This document shows positions 10,035 to 22,745 of a stretch of DNA of 64,000 nucleotides, piece after piece (the first letter of the stretch is position 1; each line of letters begins with the position of its first letter). A model generated the notes under the pieces. It made no database searches, was not told the DNA's origin, and saw nothing but the letters and a program-made list of their open reading frames with translations. The translations under genes and the position numbers were made by a program. Origin of the DNA: Pseudeuparius sepicola (Eukaryota > Arthropoda > Insecta > Coleoptera > Anthribidae); assembly GCA_963920635.1 (NCBI GenBank), contig OY987300.1, positions 61,790,915-61,854,914 on the forward strand. Direction: 5' to 3'.

Positions 10035-10738
10035 TACAGGATGATTGTTTTAGGTCTACCACCGCGATTTTCTCGCTCATTTTGCGGCCTACAAAAAAAA
10101 CGTAAGAAACAAGGATGTGGCAATTTTGGACAGCTAAGTGATGCTGCGAAAGATATCGGCATCCATGGCCAACTTGTCGCGCAATATTAAAAAAACCTCA
10201 AATTGAGCAAAACTATTAATGGCCGTGGAATGTTTATTTTAAGAGACAATTGATGGCACTAAGCGATTTTCTCGCTTATTTTGGGCCGCACAGAAAATAT
10301 GTAAGAAAACAAAATATGGCAATTTTGGTCAGCCAGGCGACATTAAAAAAGGAATGGGTCTCCATACCCAACTTTTCGCGGTGTACTAAAAAAACCTAAA
10401 ATCGACAAAAATTTTCATGGTCTCAAGAGAGCCGAAGACCCTGTGTAATTTGCTGAAACTATCTGACCACCTGGGTAGATGAAGCTTCTCAGTGCCATCA
10501 ATTTTCAATATAAAAGTTTTCCTCTGTCTCTTAAAAGAAACATTCCACGGCCATTAATAGTTTTACTCAATTTGAGGTTTTTTTAATAATGCGCGACAAG
10601 TTGGCCATGGATGCCGATTTCTTTCGAAGCACCACTTAGCTGTCCAAAATTGCCACATTTTTGTTTCTTACGTTTTTTTTGTAGGCCGCAAAATGAGCGA
10701 GAAAATCGCGGTGGTAGACCTAAAAAAATCATCCTGTA
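10035..10738. mobile_element. TIR element, TACAGGATGATT termini
   Basis: About 230 bp from TACAGGATGATTGTTTTAGG returns inverted at 10500-10738, flanked by TA dinucleotides as for Tc1/mariner insertions. The arms include GCGATTTTCTCGCTCATTTT and GGCCATGGATGCCGAT. A third degraded copy of the arm motif occurs inside at 10260-10400. There is no transposase, so it is non-autonomous. Confidence 0.85.
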
Positions 10739-11427
10739 TATAACAGTGGCATACCGTTGTTATTCTTAGTTCTATAGATCATTTCACCTACTCAACTGAC
10801 AAACACAATTTTCTAAGTATCAAAAATGATTTCTCCCTTAATAAGTGTGTTTACTATTTTTCAATAATTGTATCCAAAATCTTAGATCTAAATCTATAGA
10901 AACATTAAAGCCGCTTTAAATAAAATTCTTACCGAAATAAATGCATAAAGGACAGCTGCTTGTGGGACACGCGTGCTTCCCAATTGCTACAGAAAATATT
11001 GTTTGATTTATTTTGTACTTTACAGATTCAATTTAATATGTGACGTTTTTATGGCGTTTGAACAGAAATTATTTTTTTTGTAAACATCCCTAGCAGGAAA
11101 AAAGTAACAGATATAAATATTATACGCGTAAGATTTTTGTGGCAGTGGCGTCGGAGACTAAATATTATTGTATAGTAAGAATAACTAGGTAGGTACTTTT
11201 GAAATTGAAATTTACCTTGTGTTTACCGTTTGTAATCTGTTGTTCCTACTATCGACAGTCATGATCTGATGTTCTTCAATTTTCGCTAGCCCTGACAAGT
11301 AGCCCAACCTCATTTCACCAGAAGTATTTTATCTTATCTATTTTTGTAACTCGTTGATTTGTATTTCGATTTAAACATGTTAATGGATAAAAAGTGGTTC
11401 AATCAAATTGAGACAGGTTTCTAATAA
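10739..11427. other. AT-rich stretch without gene
   Basis: No repeat or coding sequence is recognised. Confidence 0.45.
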
Positions 11428-12084
11428 TACAGAGTGTCTCACTTAAGAGTGAAACAACCTTATAACTTCTTTAATTTGTAACCGACCAGAACGAAATTTT
11501 TTACCAAAGGTAGATGGCATTGTTGCCTACCTATTCCGAAAGTCATATTAGGCATTTTTTTCAAAAAAATTTACTAAAAAAAGTTTTTCAGAATCGATCT
11601 AGAACCCTAAATCCAAAATTTTGCAAAATAAAAAAATATTAAATAAAAAATCAAGTAAAAATTCAAAAAATTAAGTAAAAATTGTTTTGTAGCTTTTAAT
11701 TTTATTTTAAAATGATTACTTTTTGAAAACAACTAGCCATCAGAACTTCCTTGGCACACTTTTCTAAATACAGAAAATTCATTAATTGCTATTTTTGGAC
11801 TTCAATTTTTTTTTATTTTAACAAAACTTTGGATTTGGGGTCCTAGCTCGATTCTGAACAACTTCTAGTAATTTTTTTTGAAAAAAAAAACGCCCAATAT
11901 GATTTTCTGCTTTTTAGCCTCGATTGTGACATCGCAGGTGGCTTTGACTTTGGAGTAGGCAACTAATTTTGTGGAAATAAGTAGGCCACAATGACATATA
12001 TACCTTTGGTAAACATTTCGTTCTGGTCGGTTAAAAATTAAAGAAGTTATAAGGTTGTTTCACTCTTAAGTGAAACACTCTGTA
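11428..12084. mobile_element. TIR element, TACAGAGTGTCTC termini
   Basis: About 100 bp starting TACAGAGTGTCTCACTTAAG returns inverted up to 12084. The arms share ACCGACCAGAACGAAAT and ACCAAAGGTA. A further inner pair of matching segments (GGATTTGGGGTCCTAG against CTAGAACCCTAAATCC) makes most of the 657 bp a palindrome. No coding sequence is seen. Confidence 0.85.
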
Positions 12085-12875
12085 TGTAATAACGTGTTGT
12101 TCTGAATGAAAAATTATGTCTTATGAATAATTATTGCGCTATTTGAAACCGCAATTAGTACAATTAGTTTTCCTATAATTTAATTTTCCTACGGCAGTGT
12201 GTAAAGTAAGATTAGTATTCCGTAGACTTTGGTAAAACCTTATTACGTAAAATAATCATAGGTGCGCAAAATAGATAACTTTAGGTACGGTTCATCACTC
12301 ACTTTTGCTTAAAGTAAACACAACATTTAACAATAAATAGCTAGTTTACGGCCGTGTAGTTTTACTTAGTAGATAAAATAACGAGTTTTGCAGCCAGAAA
12401 GGTATATATTAACTTCTTTTTATAATACCAAGCTTTCGGTCTACTTCGTGACCTTTATCAGGGCTAGAATTTTTTTTAAATTATTAGAAAATATTGAGAA
12501 GAGGTTGAAATTTTACTCACAATTATGTTGAAGTTTTTTATCAATATTAAAACCAGATAGATTTTAGGTTTAACTACAATTTTTTAATTTCTCTGGCAGC
12601 ATACTTGACATTTTTTTCTTTACCGCTTCATTTATACTGCCTGGAACACTATTCGAACCAGGATTTATTGAAAAACATTCATTTTTAATGGTAATAATGT
12701 ATTACAAATTTAAACTCATACTTAACAATTTTTTCGTACCATGACTGTCGTAGAAAAAATTGTATGAAAAACACTATTTTACCCACTTAATACATAAATT
12801 ACTATTTTAAAACGCCTATGACGTCAGTCCTATGGGTTATATTATGGCCATCCTTGTCATCGTAAAATAACCTTG
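12085..12875. other. AT-rich stretch without gene
   Basis: Nothing recognisable. It is the left flank of the element that seeded the satellite. Confidence 0.45.
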
Positions 12876-13357
12876 TACAGGGTGTTCCCGTATATTTTGA
12901 CCCACCCCTAGAGCCTTTATTTTTCGAGTTAGAAAAAAAAATTACTTAAATGAAAATTGTAGGGTTTTTCTGAACCGCTAGGATCTGTTACTAGTTAAAA
13001 CAACTGAGCGTCGCAAATTTATGAAAAAATATAAACTTCCTTTTTTTTAATGGAACACCCTGTATATTTGTGGATTTTTGAATTGCATGCATTTTTCAGA
13101 TTCTAATGATATAAATATGTTATATGTTTGCTATAAGCATTCGCATGATATTCCAAATTGCAAATAAATACCATATTTATACTTAATCAAGGTTGCCATG
13201 GAAAAAACATGTCAACTTAGACAAGAGCATTCCTGTCAATCCATTATTTTTGGGACAATACACCTTGTTACCCAACAACTTTCATTTAAGTAATTTTTTT
13301 CTAACTCGAAACATAAAGACTCTAGGGGAGGGTCAAAATATACGGGAACACCCTGTA
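12876..13357. mobile_element. TIR element that seeded the 107-bp satellite
   Basis: The 482-bp element begins TACAGGGTGTTCCCGTATAT and ends with the inverted form. Its terminal repeats are about 83 bp, run through CGAGTTAGAAAAAAA into an AAATGAAA tract, and differ at only a few positions. TA ends fit a mariner/Tc1-like non-autonomous element. Its last 51 bp are the first half of the adjoining tandem repeat unit. Confidence 0.9.
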
Positions 13358-15874
13358 CAAAATATCTCAGCTGGAAAGGTTTGAAGATCATAGAAAATTT
13401 AGACTGACCAAGTCGAAACATAAAGACTCTAGGGGAGGGTCAAAATATACGGGAACACCCTGTACAAAATATCTCAGCTGGAAAGGTTTGAAGATCATAG
13501 AAAATTTAGACTGACCAAGTCGAAACATAAAGACTCTAGGGGAGGGTCAAAATATACGGGAACACCCTGTACAAAATATCTCAGCTGGAAAGGTTTGAAG
13601 ATCATAGAAAATTTAGACTGACCAAGTCGAAACATAAAGACTCTAGGGGAGGGTCAAAATATACGGGAACACCCTGTACAAAATATCTCAGCTGGAAAGG
13701 TTTGAAGATCATAGAAAATTTAGACTGACCAAGTCGAAACATAAAGACTCTAGGGGAGGGTCAAAATATACGGGAACACCCTGTACAAAATATCTCAGCT
13801 GGAAAGGTTTGAAGATCATAGAAAATTTAGACTGACCAAGTCGAAACATAAAGACTCTAGGGGAGGGTCAAAATATACGGGAACACCCTGTACAAAATAT
13901 CTCAGCTGGAAAGGTTTGAAGATCATAGAAAATTTAGACTGACCAAGTCGAAACATAAAGACTCTAGGGGAGGGTCAAAATATACGGGAACACCCTGTAC
14001 AAAATATCTCAGCTGGAAAGGTTTGAAGATCATAGAAAATTTAGACTGACCAAGTCGAAACATAAAGACTCTAGGGGAGGGTCAAAATATACGGGAACAC
14101 CCTGTACAAAATATCTCAGCTGGAAAGGTTTGAAGATCATAGAAAATTTAGACTGACCAAGTCGAAACATAAAGACTCTAGGGGAGGGTCAAAATATACG
14201 GGAACACCCTGTACAAAATATCTCAGCTGGAAAGGTTTGAAGATCATAGAAAATTTAGACTGACCAAGTCGAAACATAAAGACTCTAGGGGAGGGTCAAA
14301 ATATACGGGAACACCCTGTACAAAATATCTCAGCTGGAAAGGTTTGAAGATCATAGAAAATTTAGACTGACCAAGTCGAAACATAAAGACTCTAGGGGAG
14401 GGTCAAAATATACGGGAACACCCTGTACAAAATATCTCAGCTGGAAAGGTTTGAAGATCATAGAAAATTTAGACTGACCAAGTCGAAACATAAAGACTCT
14501 AGGGGAGGGTCAAAATATACGGGAACACCCTGTACAAAATATCTCAGCTGGAAAGGTTTGAAGATCATAGAAAATTTAGACTGACCAAGTCGAAACATAA
14601 AGACTCTAGGGGAGGGTCAAAATATACGGGAACACCCTGTACAAAATATCTCAGCTGGAAAGGTTTGAAGATCATAGAAAATTTAGACTGACCAAGTCGA
14701 AACATAAAGACTCTAGGGGAGGGTCAAAATATACGGGAACACCCTGTACAAAATATCTCAGCTGGAAAGGTTTGAAGATCATAGAAAATTTAGACTGACC
14801 AAGTCGAAACATAAAGACTCTAGGGGAGGGTCAAAATATACGGGAACACCCTGTACAAAATATCTCAGCTGGAAAGGTTTGAAGATCATAGAAAATTTAG
14901 ACTGACCAAGTCGAAACATAAAGACTCTAGGGGAGGGTCAAAATATACGGGAACACCCTGTACAAAATATCTCAGCTGGAAAGGTTTGAAGATCATAGAA
15001 AATTTAGACTGACCAAGTCGAAACATAAAGACTCTAGGGGAGGGTCAAAATATACGGGAACACCCTGTACAAAATATCTCAGCTGGAAAGGTTTGAAGAT
15101 CATAGAAAATTTAGACTGACCAAGTCGAAACATAAAGACTCTAGGGGAGGGTCAAAATATACGGGAACACCCTGTACAAAATATCTCAGCTGGAAAGGTT
15201 TGAAGATCATAGAAAATTTAGACTGACCAAGTCGAAACATAAAGACTCTAGGGGAGGGTCAAAATATACGGGAACACCCTGTACAAAATATCTCAGCTGG
15301 AAAGGTTTGAAGATCATAGAAAATTTAGACTGACCAAGTCGAAACATAAAGACTCTAGGGGAGGGTCAAAATATACGGGAACACCCTGTACAAAATATCT
15401 CAGCTGGAAAGGTTTGAAGATCATAGAAAATTTAGACTGACCAAGTCGAAACATAAAGACTCTAGGGGAGGGTCAAAATATACGGGAACACCCTGTACAA
15501 AATATCTCAGCTGGAAAGGTTTGAAGATCATAGAAAATTTAGACTGACCAAGTCGAAACATAAAGACTCTAGGGGAGGGTCAAAATATACGGGAACACCC
15601 TGTACAAAATATCTCAGCTGGAAAGGTTTGAAGATCATAGAAAATTTAGACTGACCAAGTCGAAACATAAAGACTCTAGGGGAGGGTCAAAATATACGGG
15701 AACACCCTGTACAAAATATCTCAGCTGGAAAGGTTTGAAGATCATAGAAAATTTAGACTGACCAAGTCGAAACATAAAGACTCTAGGGGAGGGTCAAAAT
15801 ATACGGGAACACCCTGTACAAAATATCTCAGCTGGAAAGGTTTGAAGATCATAGAAAATTTAGACTGACCAAGT
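13307..15874 (+). repeat. 24-copy tandem array of a 107-bp unit (transposon-end satellite)
   Basis: The unit starts CGAAACATAAAGACTCTAGG. Starts at 13307, 13414, 13521 and so on to the array end at 15874 give exactly 24 x 107 = 2568 bp, and I saw no difference between copies. Each unit is 51 bp of the right terminus of the element at 12876-13357 plus 56 bp of flanking DNA (CAAAATATCTCAGCTGGAAA... to ACCAAGT). The unit boundary has a 3-bp TCG shared by the element (ACTCGAAAC) and the far flank (AAGTCGTCAAA), as expected for microhomology-mediated duplication. There is no coding potential. Confidence 0.97.
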
Positions 15875-18394
15875 CGTCAAATGTACTCTATTTCCACATC
15901 AGTGGTGCTTTTAAATTGGGTTAACAATAGAGCCCCAAAATCTTTAAAATCGAATGCGATATTGGTACTCATGTGATAAAAACTATAGCTTCAAGGTACT
16001 TGAAAAAAGGTCAAGTACAATATTGTGGAAAAGTGCTAACACCTCTACGTCTTAGGAGTTCTCTTATAGTCCTAAAGAATTTTCTCTGCCAGCAAATGTA
16101 AAATAGCAGCCTCGTCTCACTCGTCTCTCATTGTGTTGCCCAACAGAGAAGGGGGAAATATGACAAATGACTGTAATCTGCCATTGTGATTGGAACATAA
16201 AATCTGTGTTAACTTGATGACGCCCTAGACTGGCTTACGTTGTTGTAAATTACATTACACGTCGATATAATATCTGATTATACATCCTTTTACCTTTTGT
16301 TTTAAGCACTGGCGGCACAACGCGTAGGTATCGTTTCCGCCGCATGTGGTCCGACGGTGTGGCAAAAATATGGTGGCATCTTCGTTACCTGGCCGGCGCT
16401 TATGAGACCTTCCATTATAAGATTCATAATTGGTTTCCCTTTTCTCACACTCGGGCGGAATGCGATTGAAAATGGTCGTTCGGCCATCACGTGATGGCTT
16501 TCGCTCGATGCGAAATTACAACCTACCTCTATATTATCGTGGTGTTGAAAATTATATTTTAACTTATGCGGGCAGCATTTCGTACTTTTGCCTACAGTAA
16601 TATAGTCGTAATATAGGGAGATACCTAGCTATCTGAGTTACACAACTTCTATGGAAATTACAATATATTATTTAAAACAGATCTTTTTTCGAAAGTTGTA
16701 GCATTTCTTTCGATCATCAGAATTTGCTATCAGGTAAAACAAATGGACATCACAACACTGAGAAAAATATAAACTTAAATTGAACACCTTTTAAACTTTG
16801 GATCATCTGCCTGATGAATAAATTCGAACATGAAACGTTACGAGATAATAATATAAAGTTTTATACAGTTTTCATTGTGAGTAGATCTGAAAAATACAAA
16901 AATATATAGGGTGTTCCTTTAAAAAACGAGAGTTTAGTTTGTCACTGTTTTGTGTATAAAATCGCCGGGTATCACCATAAAAAGCTACACAATTTGGTGT
17001 TTGCACGTTTTATGATTGTTTTCTAGGGCGAAGAATAACAAAGTTAAGAAGGGAAATCAAATCAAATCAATACTCGTTGGGATTGATTCATTTGTATCTC
17101 CAGGATATTCGTCTATATTCAAACTCGTGTTTCTACGGTATGAGAAAAAAAACTGCTACGTGCTAGGAAGAAGTTTTAATTTGAAGTGTGTGTTTTCGGT
17201 TTTAGCACAGTTGTTGTCTATTACATTTTACTAAGTTATTATATTTAAATTATTTTGCCGGTTTCTAATAGATACTACTGCAGCATAAAAAAATCAATCA
17301 AATCTGAAAAATTAAATTCCTTTTATGTGAAGAACATTAGCATCCACTCCTCGATTTACAGCACTAATCCACGGCACTTGGTATTCTGTATCTGTATAGG
17401 TAGAATTATCTACCGAGTTATTATTACTTAAAAAGTGCTAGTCATGAAATATTAATTGATATAGAAACTTAAGAAAAACACATAAAAAAACGACAAATAT
17501 GAATGATGAAACGCAAACATTATACGTTTTCATACGAGTACCCGCCACGATAAAATCGGTCTCACAGTGATACGATCTGGTCGATTCGAGCATTCAGAAA
17601 AATGAATCTTAACAGTGTTCGATATCTGGCGGAGCATGTATTTGGAACAAATAAACACTGTTATTTCGCAAAAAAATATCGGAATGACATTAAATGGTAA
17701 TTCTCCTTTATACAATTTAAGATAACCTGGTTTTATGTGTTTACAGTTAGTTACGATGTTAATCACCTATTGAATACATGCGAGTTTTTCTTCGACTCGC
17801 TGCTCCAATTGTGAACATGTTATTTATTTTTAACCAACTGGTAATAGTTTTAATAGAATTTTTAGTCTAAAAAGTAGCCTATTCTTAGATTTCCCCTCAC
17901 AAATTCCAGAATTTCTGCCCTAGCATAATATTCCTTGCGCGTTTTTCTTTTTTGTCCCGGATTTTGCATGTTATTCCCACGGTAAATGCACCAAACTTTT
18001 ACTTGGCCTATCGAAGAGCAATCCGTGTGACGATTATTAAATTCGAAGATAAATTAAATTGCAAAATACACAAAAAGTGACAAATAACGTGCTAACAATT
18101 TATTTGACATCAGCTGGAATATTCAGGCTTTATTGCTATGGCACACTTTGCGAAACGCAGAATTTAATTGAAATGCTATTTTTGGATTTCTTTTATTAAA
18201 CTTTGAACTCGGGGTTTTGTGAACAATTGTGAACAATTGAATCGAAAGAACAATTTCTATTAGAAAAATTTCTAAAATCTAAAGTTTATCAGAAGAGAGT
18301 TACATGTCAAAAAGTTTTTCGAGGCACTAAAAAAAGTTGGGGGCAGTCCTTGAAAATGCAGGGGGTCATGTTAAATTTTATTAAATCATATTAA
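15875..18394. other. Mostly unique sequence; one GC-richer block
   Basis: Around 16305-16520 is a GC-richer block (GGCGGCACAACGCGTAGG, GGTCGTTCGGCCATCACG) with a short open frame on the minus strand that resembles nothing known; it could be a small conserved non-coding element. A lone element terminus (GGGTGTTCC) is near 16908. The rest is AT-rich with no gene. Confidence 0.4.
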
Positions 18395-19708
18395 ATTAAT
18401 CGTTCTTAGTTGTGTCAGTGGGTAGCGGTTTGGTAGCGAAGAATAAATTTGGGAAGGGGGCTATTTCAAGATTTCGGGGGGCTTAGCCCCCCCCCCCAAG
18501 CCCCCACCTTGAACCGCCTATGGGTAAGACCCATACATTTTAGGACTACTTTCGTTTCCCCGTAAATCTTCCTAAAGTCTTCCATTTTTTATTTCATTAT
18601 GTATATACTTAGTGTGTCCCAGCCCAGGATAAGTGAAATGAGAGGTGTAAAAGACCAAAAATTTTTGGGTTCGAATTTGGCCATTTGGGCCTGCTTGCCT
18701 AGAAAATAATTAATTTTTACCATATTTTTAATTTTGAAAAATAAATTATAGGCCCTGACAGGAACGATTTATTTATTTTCTGTGTAGGTTAAGTGCTCTT
18801 TCTCGACAAGATATCGAAAAATTTCATTAGAAAAAGTCGCTTATAATTGAAAACTATGACCCTGTGTCAATTTTCAAAATAATTGGCCTACTTTGATTTT
18901 TGTCCACTTTATTTCCTATAAGTAGGTGAACCATCCTTGTCGTTTAAAATATCGAAAAATTTCATTAGAAAAAGTTATTCAGAATAAATAATAAATGCAA
19001 GACTGCGAAATTTGGACTCAATCGGCGTACTATGATTTGTTATAGGAAATAAAGTGGACAAAAATCAAAGTAGGCCAATTATTTTCAAAATTGACACAGG
19101 GTCATAGTTTTCAATTCTAAGCAAATTTTTCTAATGAAATTTTTCCACATTTTAAACGACAAGGATAGTTCACCTACCTATAGGAAATAAAATAGACGAA
19201 AATCAAAGTACCTAGGCCAATTATTTAGAAAATTGGCATAGGGACATAATTTTCAATTATCAGCAACTTTTTCTGATAAAATTTTTCGATATCTTGTCGA
19301 GAAAGGTCACTTAACATACACAGAAAATAAATAAATCGTTCCTGTCAGGGCCTATAATTTATTTTTCAAAATTAAAAATATGGTAAAAATTAATTATTTT
19401 CTAGGCAAGCAGGCCCAAATGGCCAAATTCGAACTCAAAAATTTTTGGTCTTTTACACCTCTCGTTTCACTTATCCTGGGCTGGGACACACTAAGTATAT
19501 ACATAATGAAATAAAAAATGGAAGACTTTAGGAAGATTTACGGGGAAACGAAAGTAGTCCTAAAATGTATGGGTCTTACCCATAGGCGGTTCAAGGTGGG
19601 GGCTTGGGGGGGGGGGCTAAGCCCCCCGAAATCTTGAAATAGCCCCCTTCCCAAATTTATTCTTCGCTACCAAACCGCTACCCACTGACACAACTAAGAA
19701 CGATTAAT
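18395..19708. mobile_element. 1.3-kb foldback palindrome with nested inverted elements
   Basis: The arms run from ATTAATCGTTCTTAGTTG (18395) to its inverse ending 19708, centred near 19051. The outer 220 bp of each arm look virtually identical, including a C/G homopolymer flanked by GGGGCTTAGC. Inside, at 18616-19490, lies a more diverged TIR element (GTGTCCCAGCCCAGGATAAG). The outer arms are thus younger than, or better conserved than, the core. No coding sequence is seen. Confidence 0.9.
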
Positions 19709-19721
19709 ATTTTTAATTTAG

Positions 19722-19790
19722 TGGGGATTTGAACTCGGTTCATTTGTAGAGCATTGGACTGGTAACAGCGGTTGTAGCTTCCACTGGTGT
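19722..19790 (+). repeat. Decayed tRNA-like sequence (possible SINE head)
   Basis: GTAGAGCATTGGACTGGTAA is a typical D-arm plus anticodon-arm string; the 7-base loop CTGGTAA would read anticodon GGT (Thr). The 3' side of the anticodon stem does not pair and the T-arm (GGTTGTAGCTTCCAC) is degenerate, so this is not a working tRNA. It abuts the right edge of the 18395-19708 palindrome. Confidence 0.3.
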
Positions 19791-20035
19791 AAAACATTTT
19801 TAACATTAACATTTTTTCATTAAAAGAATACTTATTATTTTTGAAACTTTTTTTGGTTAAATTATTAAAAGTAGGTAGGTAGGTAGAGTTTTTTTTATGA
19901 ATCACCATATGGGGTATTAGGTTTTTTATAGTATAGGTAAGTACTTATGTGTAATATGTAAGTATATTTTGTTATGTGAAACAGTCTTGTTACTTGTTAA
20001 AAAAAGATTCTTTTGTATAATAATAATCACAAATA

Positions 20036-20098
20036 TGCCAGGGCCCAGGGGCTTAAGCCCCCCCAAAACAAAAGGTCTAGGACCGCCTATGCCATACC
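20036..20098. repeat. Element-terminus fragment with GGGGCTTAAGCCCCC
   Basis: CAGGGGCTTAAGCCCCCCCA followed by GACCGCCTATGCC resembles the GCCCCC / ACCGCCTATGG ends of the palindrome at 18395-19708. It is an isolated fragment. Confidence 0.4.
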
Positions 20099-20514
20099 AT
20101 TCTGTTACTTATACAATGAAAGTTTTAAAGTTTTTAGCTTGTGTGAAATATTAGATATTTAGGTAAACAAAATCGGCCAATGAATTTGGGTGAAATATTA
20201 TTCACGGGTTAAGTTGTCAAAAAAATAAAAATATCGTAGCGTCGAAGCAAGGTAGGTAGGCATATTTCACGGAGCACGTTTTCCAAACAATAATCCTTCT
20301 TCAGAGTATGCGTTGCGACGACCATATCATTGTGGCCAATGCGGTGTTGGGAAGCTAGGCCTGTCGAGAAGTCAGTCTGGTGAGAATTTGGAGTGCTGGG
20401 TTTTCGTAGTAGCGGTAGGTAGGCATCCAGAAGTACACTCATTGATTTAATTTCAGCACCAGCAACATAATATGTATGTAGGTATATTGTATATTATGCA
20501 CAATCCTACGTTAT

Positions 20515-21135
20515 GAGATGTTTTTAACGGCGCCGGCGAATTGAACAGTCAGAAACGGTTATGAATGAAGCACCGGGCCATCAGAATTGCATTAAGATCT
20601 ACTTATGCAAAACATTTTTGATTGTGTTTACATAACTATAAATAAAAACCATCCAGCGTGCAATTGTTATTGCGGAATACCGACCTCTAACATAAGACAT
20701 CTTCCAATAGAGCGCGCACATAAAAACACAATGTAGTTATACGCCCCGGGCCGGGACGGGCCTTTATGGTCTTTTCGGAAAAACGCCGTTCATTGTTCGC
20801 GTCTTAGCCGAGGTGCTAACAAAGTGCAGCTTGTTGTTAAAACAACTTAACACGGCCGACGAAGGCATCCAGTTGAAAAACAAAAGAGGGGCCCATATAT
20901 TTACCGGACGAATTAGCCCCACAATGCAGTCGAATTGCATAACACTAACCTCTTTGTGATCGTACGTGTTTCACAAATAAGTTGTTCCGCCGCCTGTTTG
21001 GACAAGACGCTATGGGTAAAAAATATTATCGTCTACCGGCCACTACCGAGAAAAATCCGCCCATTGATTTATGCCCTGCTTTGCATTGCAGATTTCTTTA
21101 TGCCTGATAACAGCAGGAGCTATATGCGAAAATAG
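20515..21135. promoter_or_regulatory. GC-rich block, candidate non-coding regulatory element
   Basis: This block rises well above the AT-rich surroundings (CGGCGCCGGCGAATTG, CGCCCCGGGCCGGGACGGGC). It has no convincing coding frame or repeat structure. It contains strings of the kind bound by homeodomain, Hox/Cad and Sox proteins (TTTATGG, ATTGCAT, CATTGTTC), which occur by chance too often to prove anything. Unique, repeat-free sequence in a transposon desert upstream of hh suggests a conserved enhancer. This is inference. Confidence 0.35.
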
Positions 21136-21457
21136 AATAGTTAGAAAGTACAACGGCGGTGTCTCTAATAATAGATTAGGCATATATTATTTTTATTTAT
21201 AGATAAATATTGTTCAGAAGAAATTATTGTTATTTTTTCATGATTCATATTTCAAACCAGTCCGGATAGGATGCTAATAATATTTTGAATGCCCACATTT
21301 ACATTTCCATGTTTTTCTTAGCTTTTTGGTGGAATTAATCTTGTATGAAATCAAACAAAACATATGAAACCAAATGCATATTGATTGAAAATAGAAAGTT
21401 ATTTAAGGAAACAGATATACAGCTTAGTGTTTCGCAAGACTCTTGCAAATATATTGT
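21136..21457. other. AT-rich stretch without gene
   Basis: Nothing recognised. Confidence 0.4.
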
Positions 21458-21492
21458 TCTTGTCTTGTTCTTTCGGCAAGAACAAGACAAGA
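21458..21492. repeat. Perfect 15-bp-arm hairpin
   Basis: TCTTGTCTTGTTCTT and its exact inverse are separated by a 5-bp loop (TCGGC). No transposon ends are visible around it. It is too short for an ordinary miRNA precursor and is more likely a simple-sequence palindrome. Confidence 0.6.
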
Positions 21493-21536
21493 CTCTTTTA
21501 AATTTCTTTAAACTCCTTATGTATTCTTTCACAGAT

Positions 21537-22202
21537 CCAGGGCCGGCCCAAGCTTTTGCGGGTCCAGGTGCTGCATGAAAGTGCGGGGTCCCAACAAGGA
21601 ATAATTAGATGAGCCAACTCTATTTTTGTTCCAATCAGATTCCAATTGGTACACCATGATGTCACTTTTTAAAAAAGTTCCGCCGATTTCCTACAAGCCC
21701 GGGCGACGAGTTTGAATCACTCCAGTGACGTACATAGAAATTAATTTCAACCGGGGAATGAAAATTTTTGTGTATTTTTCTGAAATAAGTGCATTTAAAA
21801 TAATTTAGTAAAATACGCCGCAGTCGAAATTTTTTAGAAGTTTTAAAGAAAATTACTAAAAATAAGTATGGTTTATGTTCAATAATAAAAAAAATACCAA
21901 TAGTGCCGACTTAATTTGAAAATTTCTCACAGACTTGTTTGGTGCTTTTTTCTATGTACGCCTATTGTCCTATTTTCTGTAATTTTATATATTTATACCA
22001 TAGACGTAAGCATAAAAAAGTTGGGGGTCAAAGGGTACCCACCCCCATTTTGCTTTGTTTCTAACTGGAACTTTTTGACTAAAATTTCACAAAAAATAGT
22101 TACGCTTTAGTTACGAAAATTGTTAATAAAATTCGTTTTTTAAAATTCATCTTTAACATAAAGTCATGTGATTTTGGCCCAAAGAATCTGTGGTCAATAG
22201 TT
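21537..22202. repeat. Transposon debris, CAGGGCCGGCCCAAGC terminus
   Basis: CCAGGGCCGGCCCAAGCTTT (about 21538-21557) is the kind of terminus often seen on hAT elements. The sequence that follows (GCGGGTCCAGG..., GCGGGGTCCC) looks like its body, but I could not find the other end. A stretch of AAAAAGTTGGGGGTC at 22014-22029 recurs at 18331-18344. Confidence 0.35.
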
Positions 22203-22745
22203 TGACCTACTTTTTTTGTAACACCCTGTATACATTGGCATTAAAATGGTCCTACCTGTTTTAACTGGCTGCCAATGGCATATGAAGGTCTTAAAATAGC
22301 ATATTTATTGTAATAATAAAATTGTAGCCTGGTATGAATCGTTTTTGTATAAGAAAATTATTATGCATTATTATTAGTGTTGTAATAAGGGTTCTACCTG
22401 CTGTAACCGGCTGCCACTGAATTAGTGAATATAAAAAATCATGCTGGTATGAATCGTTTTTCTATGCAACGAAAATTTTACAATGGTAAAAAAAACCGAT
22501 TGTCACTTGTTTTTCATGGATATTTTGACTTGAAAAATGTTGTATATCTTTGACAACCTGATATAGATTGTTTTCTATGACGCGATTTTCTTAACGTTTT
22601 CAAGTTAAAACCGGCTGCCATTATCTAATCTTTGGATGGGTTTATTTTTCATAAATTTTCGTCCACTTCAGAGGCAGCCTGCTATGAATCATTTTGAATG
22701 TATCATTTTCAGTAAATTACGTGAATCACATGAAGCCAGATATTT
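22203..22745. repeat. Cluster of diverged internal repeats
   Basis: The motif TATGAATCGTTTTT (with one variant) recurs near 22334, 22446 and 22684, and CCGGCTGCCA/TGGCTGCCAATGG near 22266, 22409 and 22611. A GTAACACCCTGTATA terminus sits at 22219-22233. This looks like an old element with tandem internal units of roughly 110-240 bp. Confidence 0.5.

Noticed and set aside
13307..15874. CRISPR-like array
   Set aside because: The units are contiguous 107-bp copies with no variable spacers, in a eukaryotic genome, and derive from a transposon end.
19722..19790. Functional tRNA-Thr gene
   Set aside because: The anticodon stem does not pair and the T-arm is degenerate.
21458..21492. miRNA precursor
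   Set aside because: A 15-bp stem with a 5-base loop is too short for an ordinary pre-miRNA.
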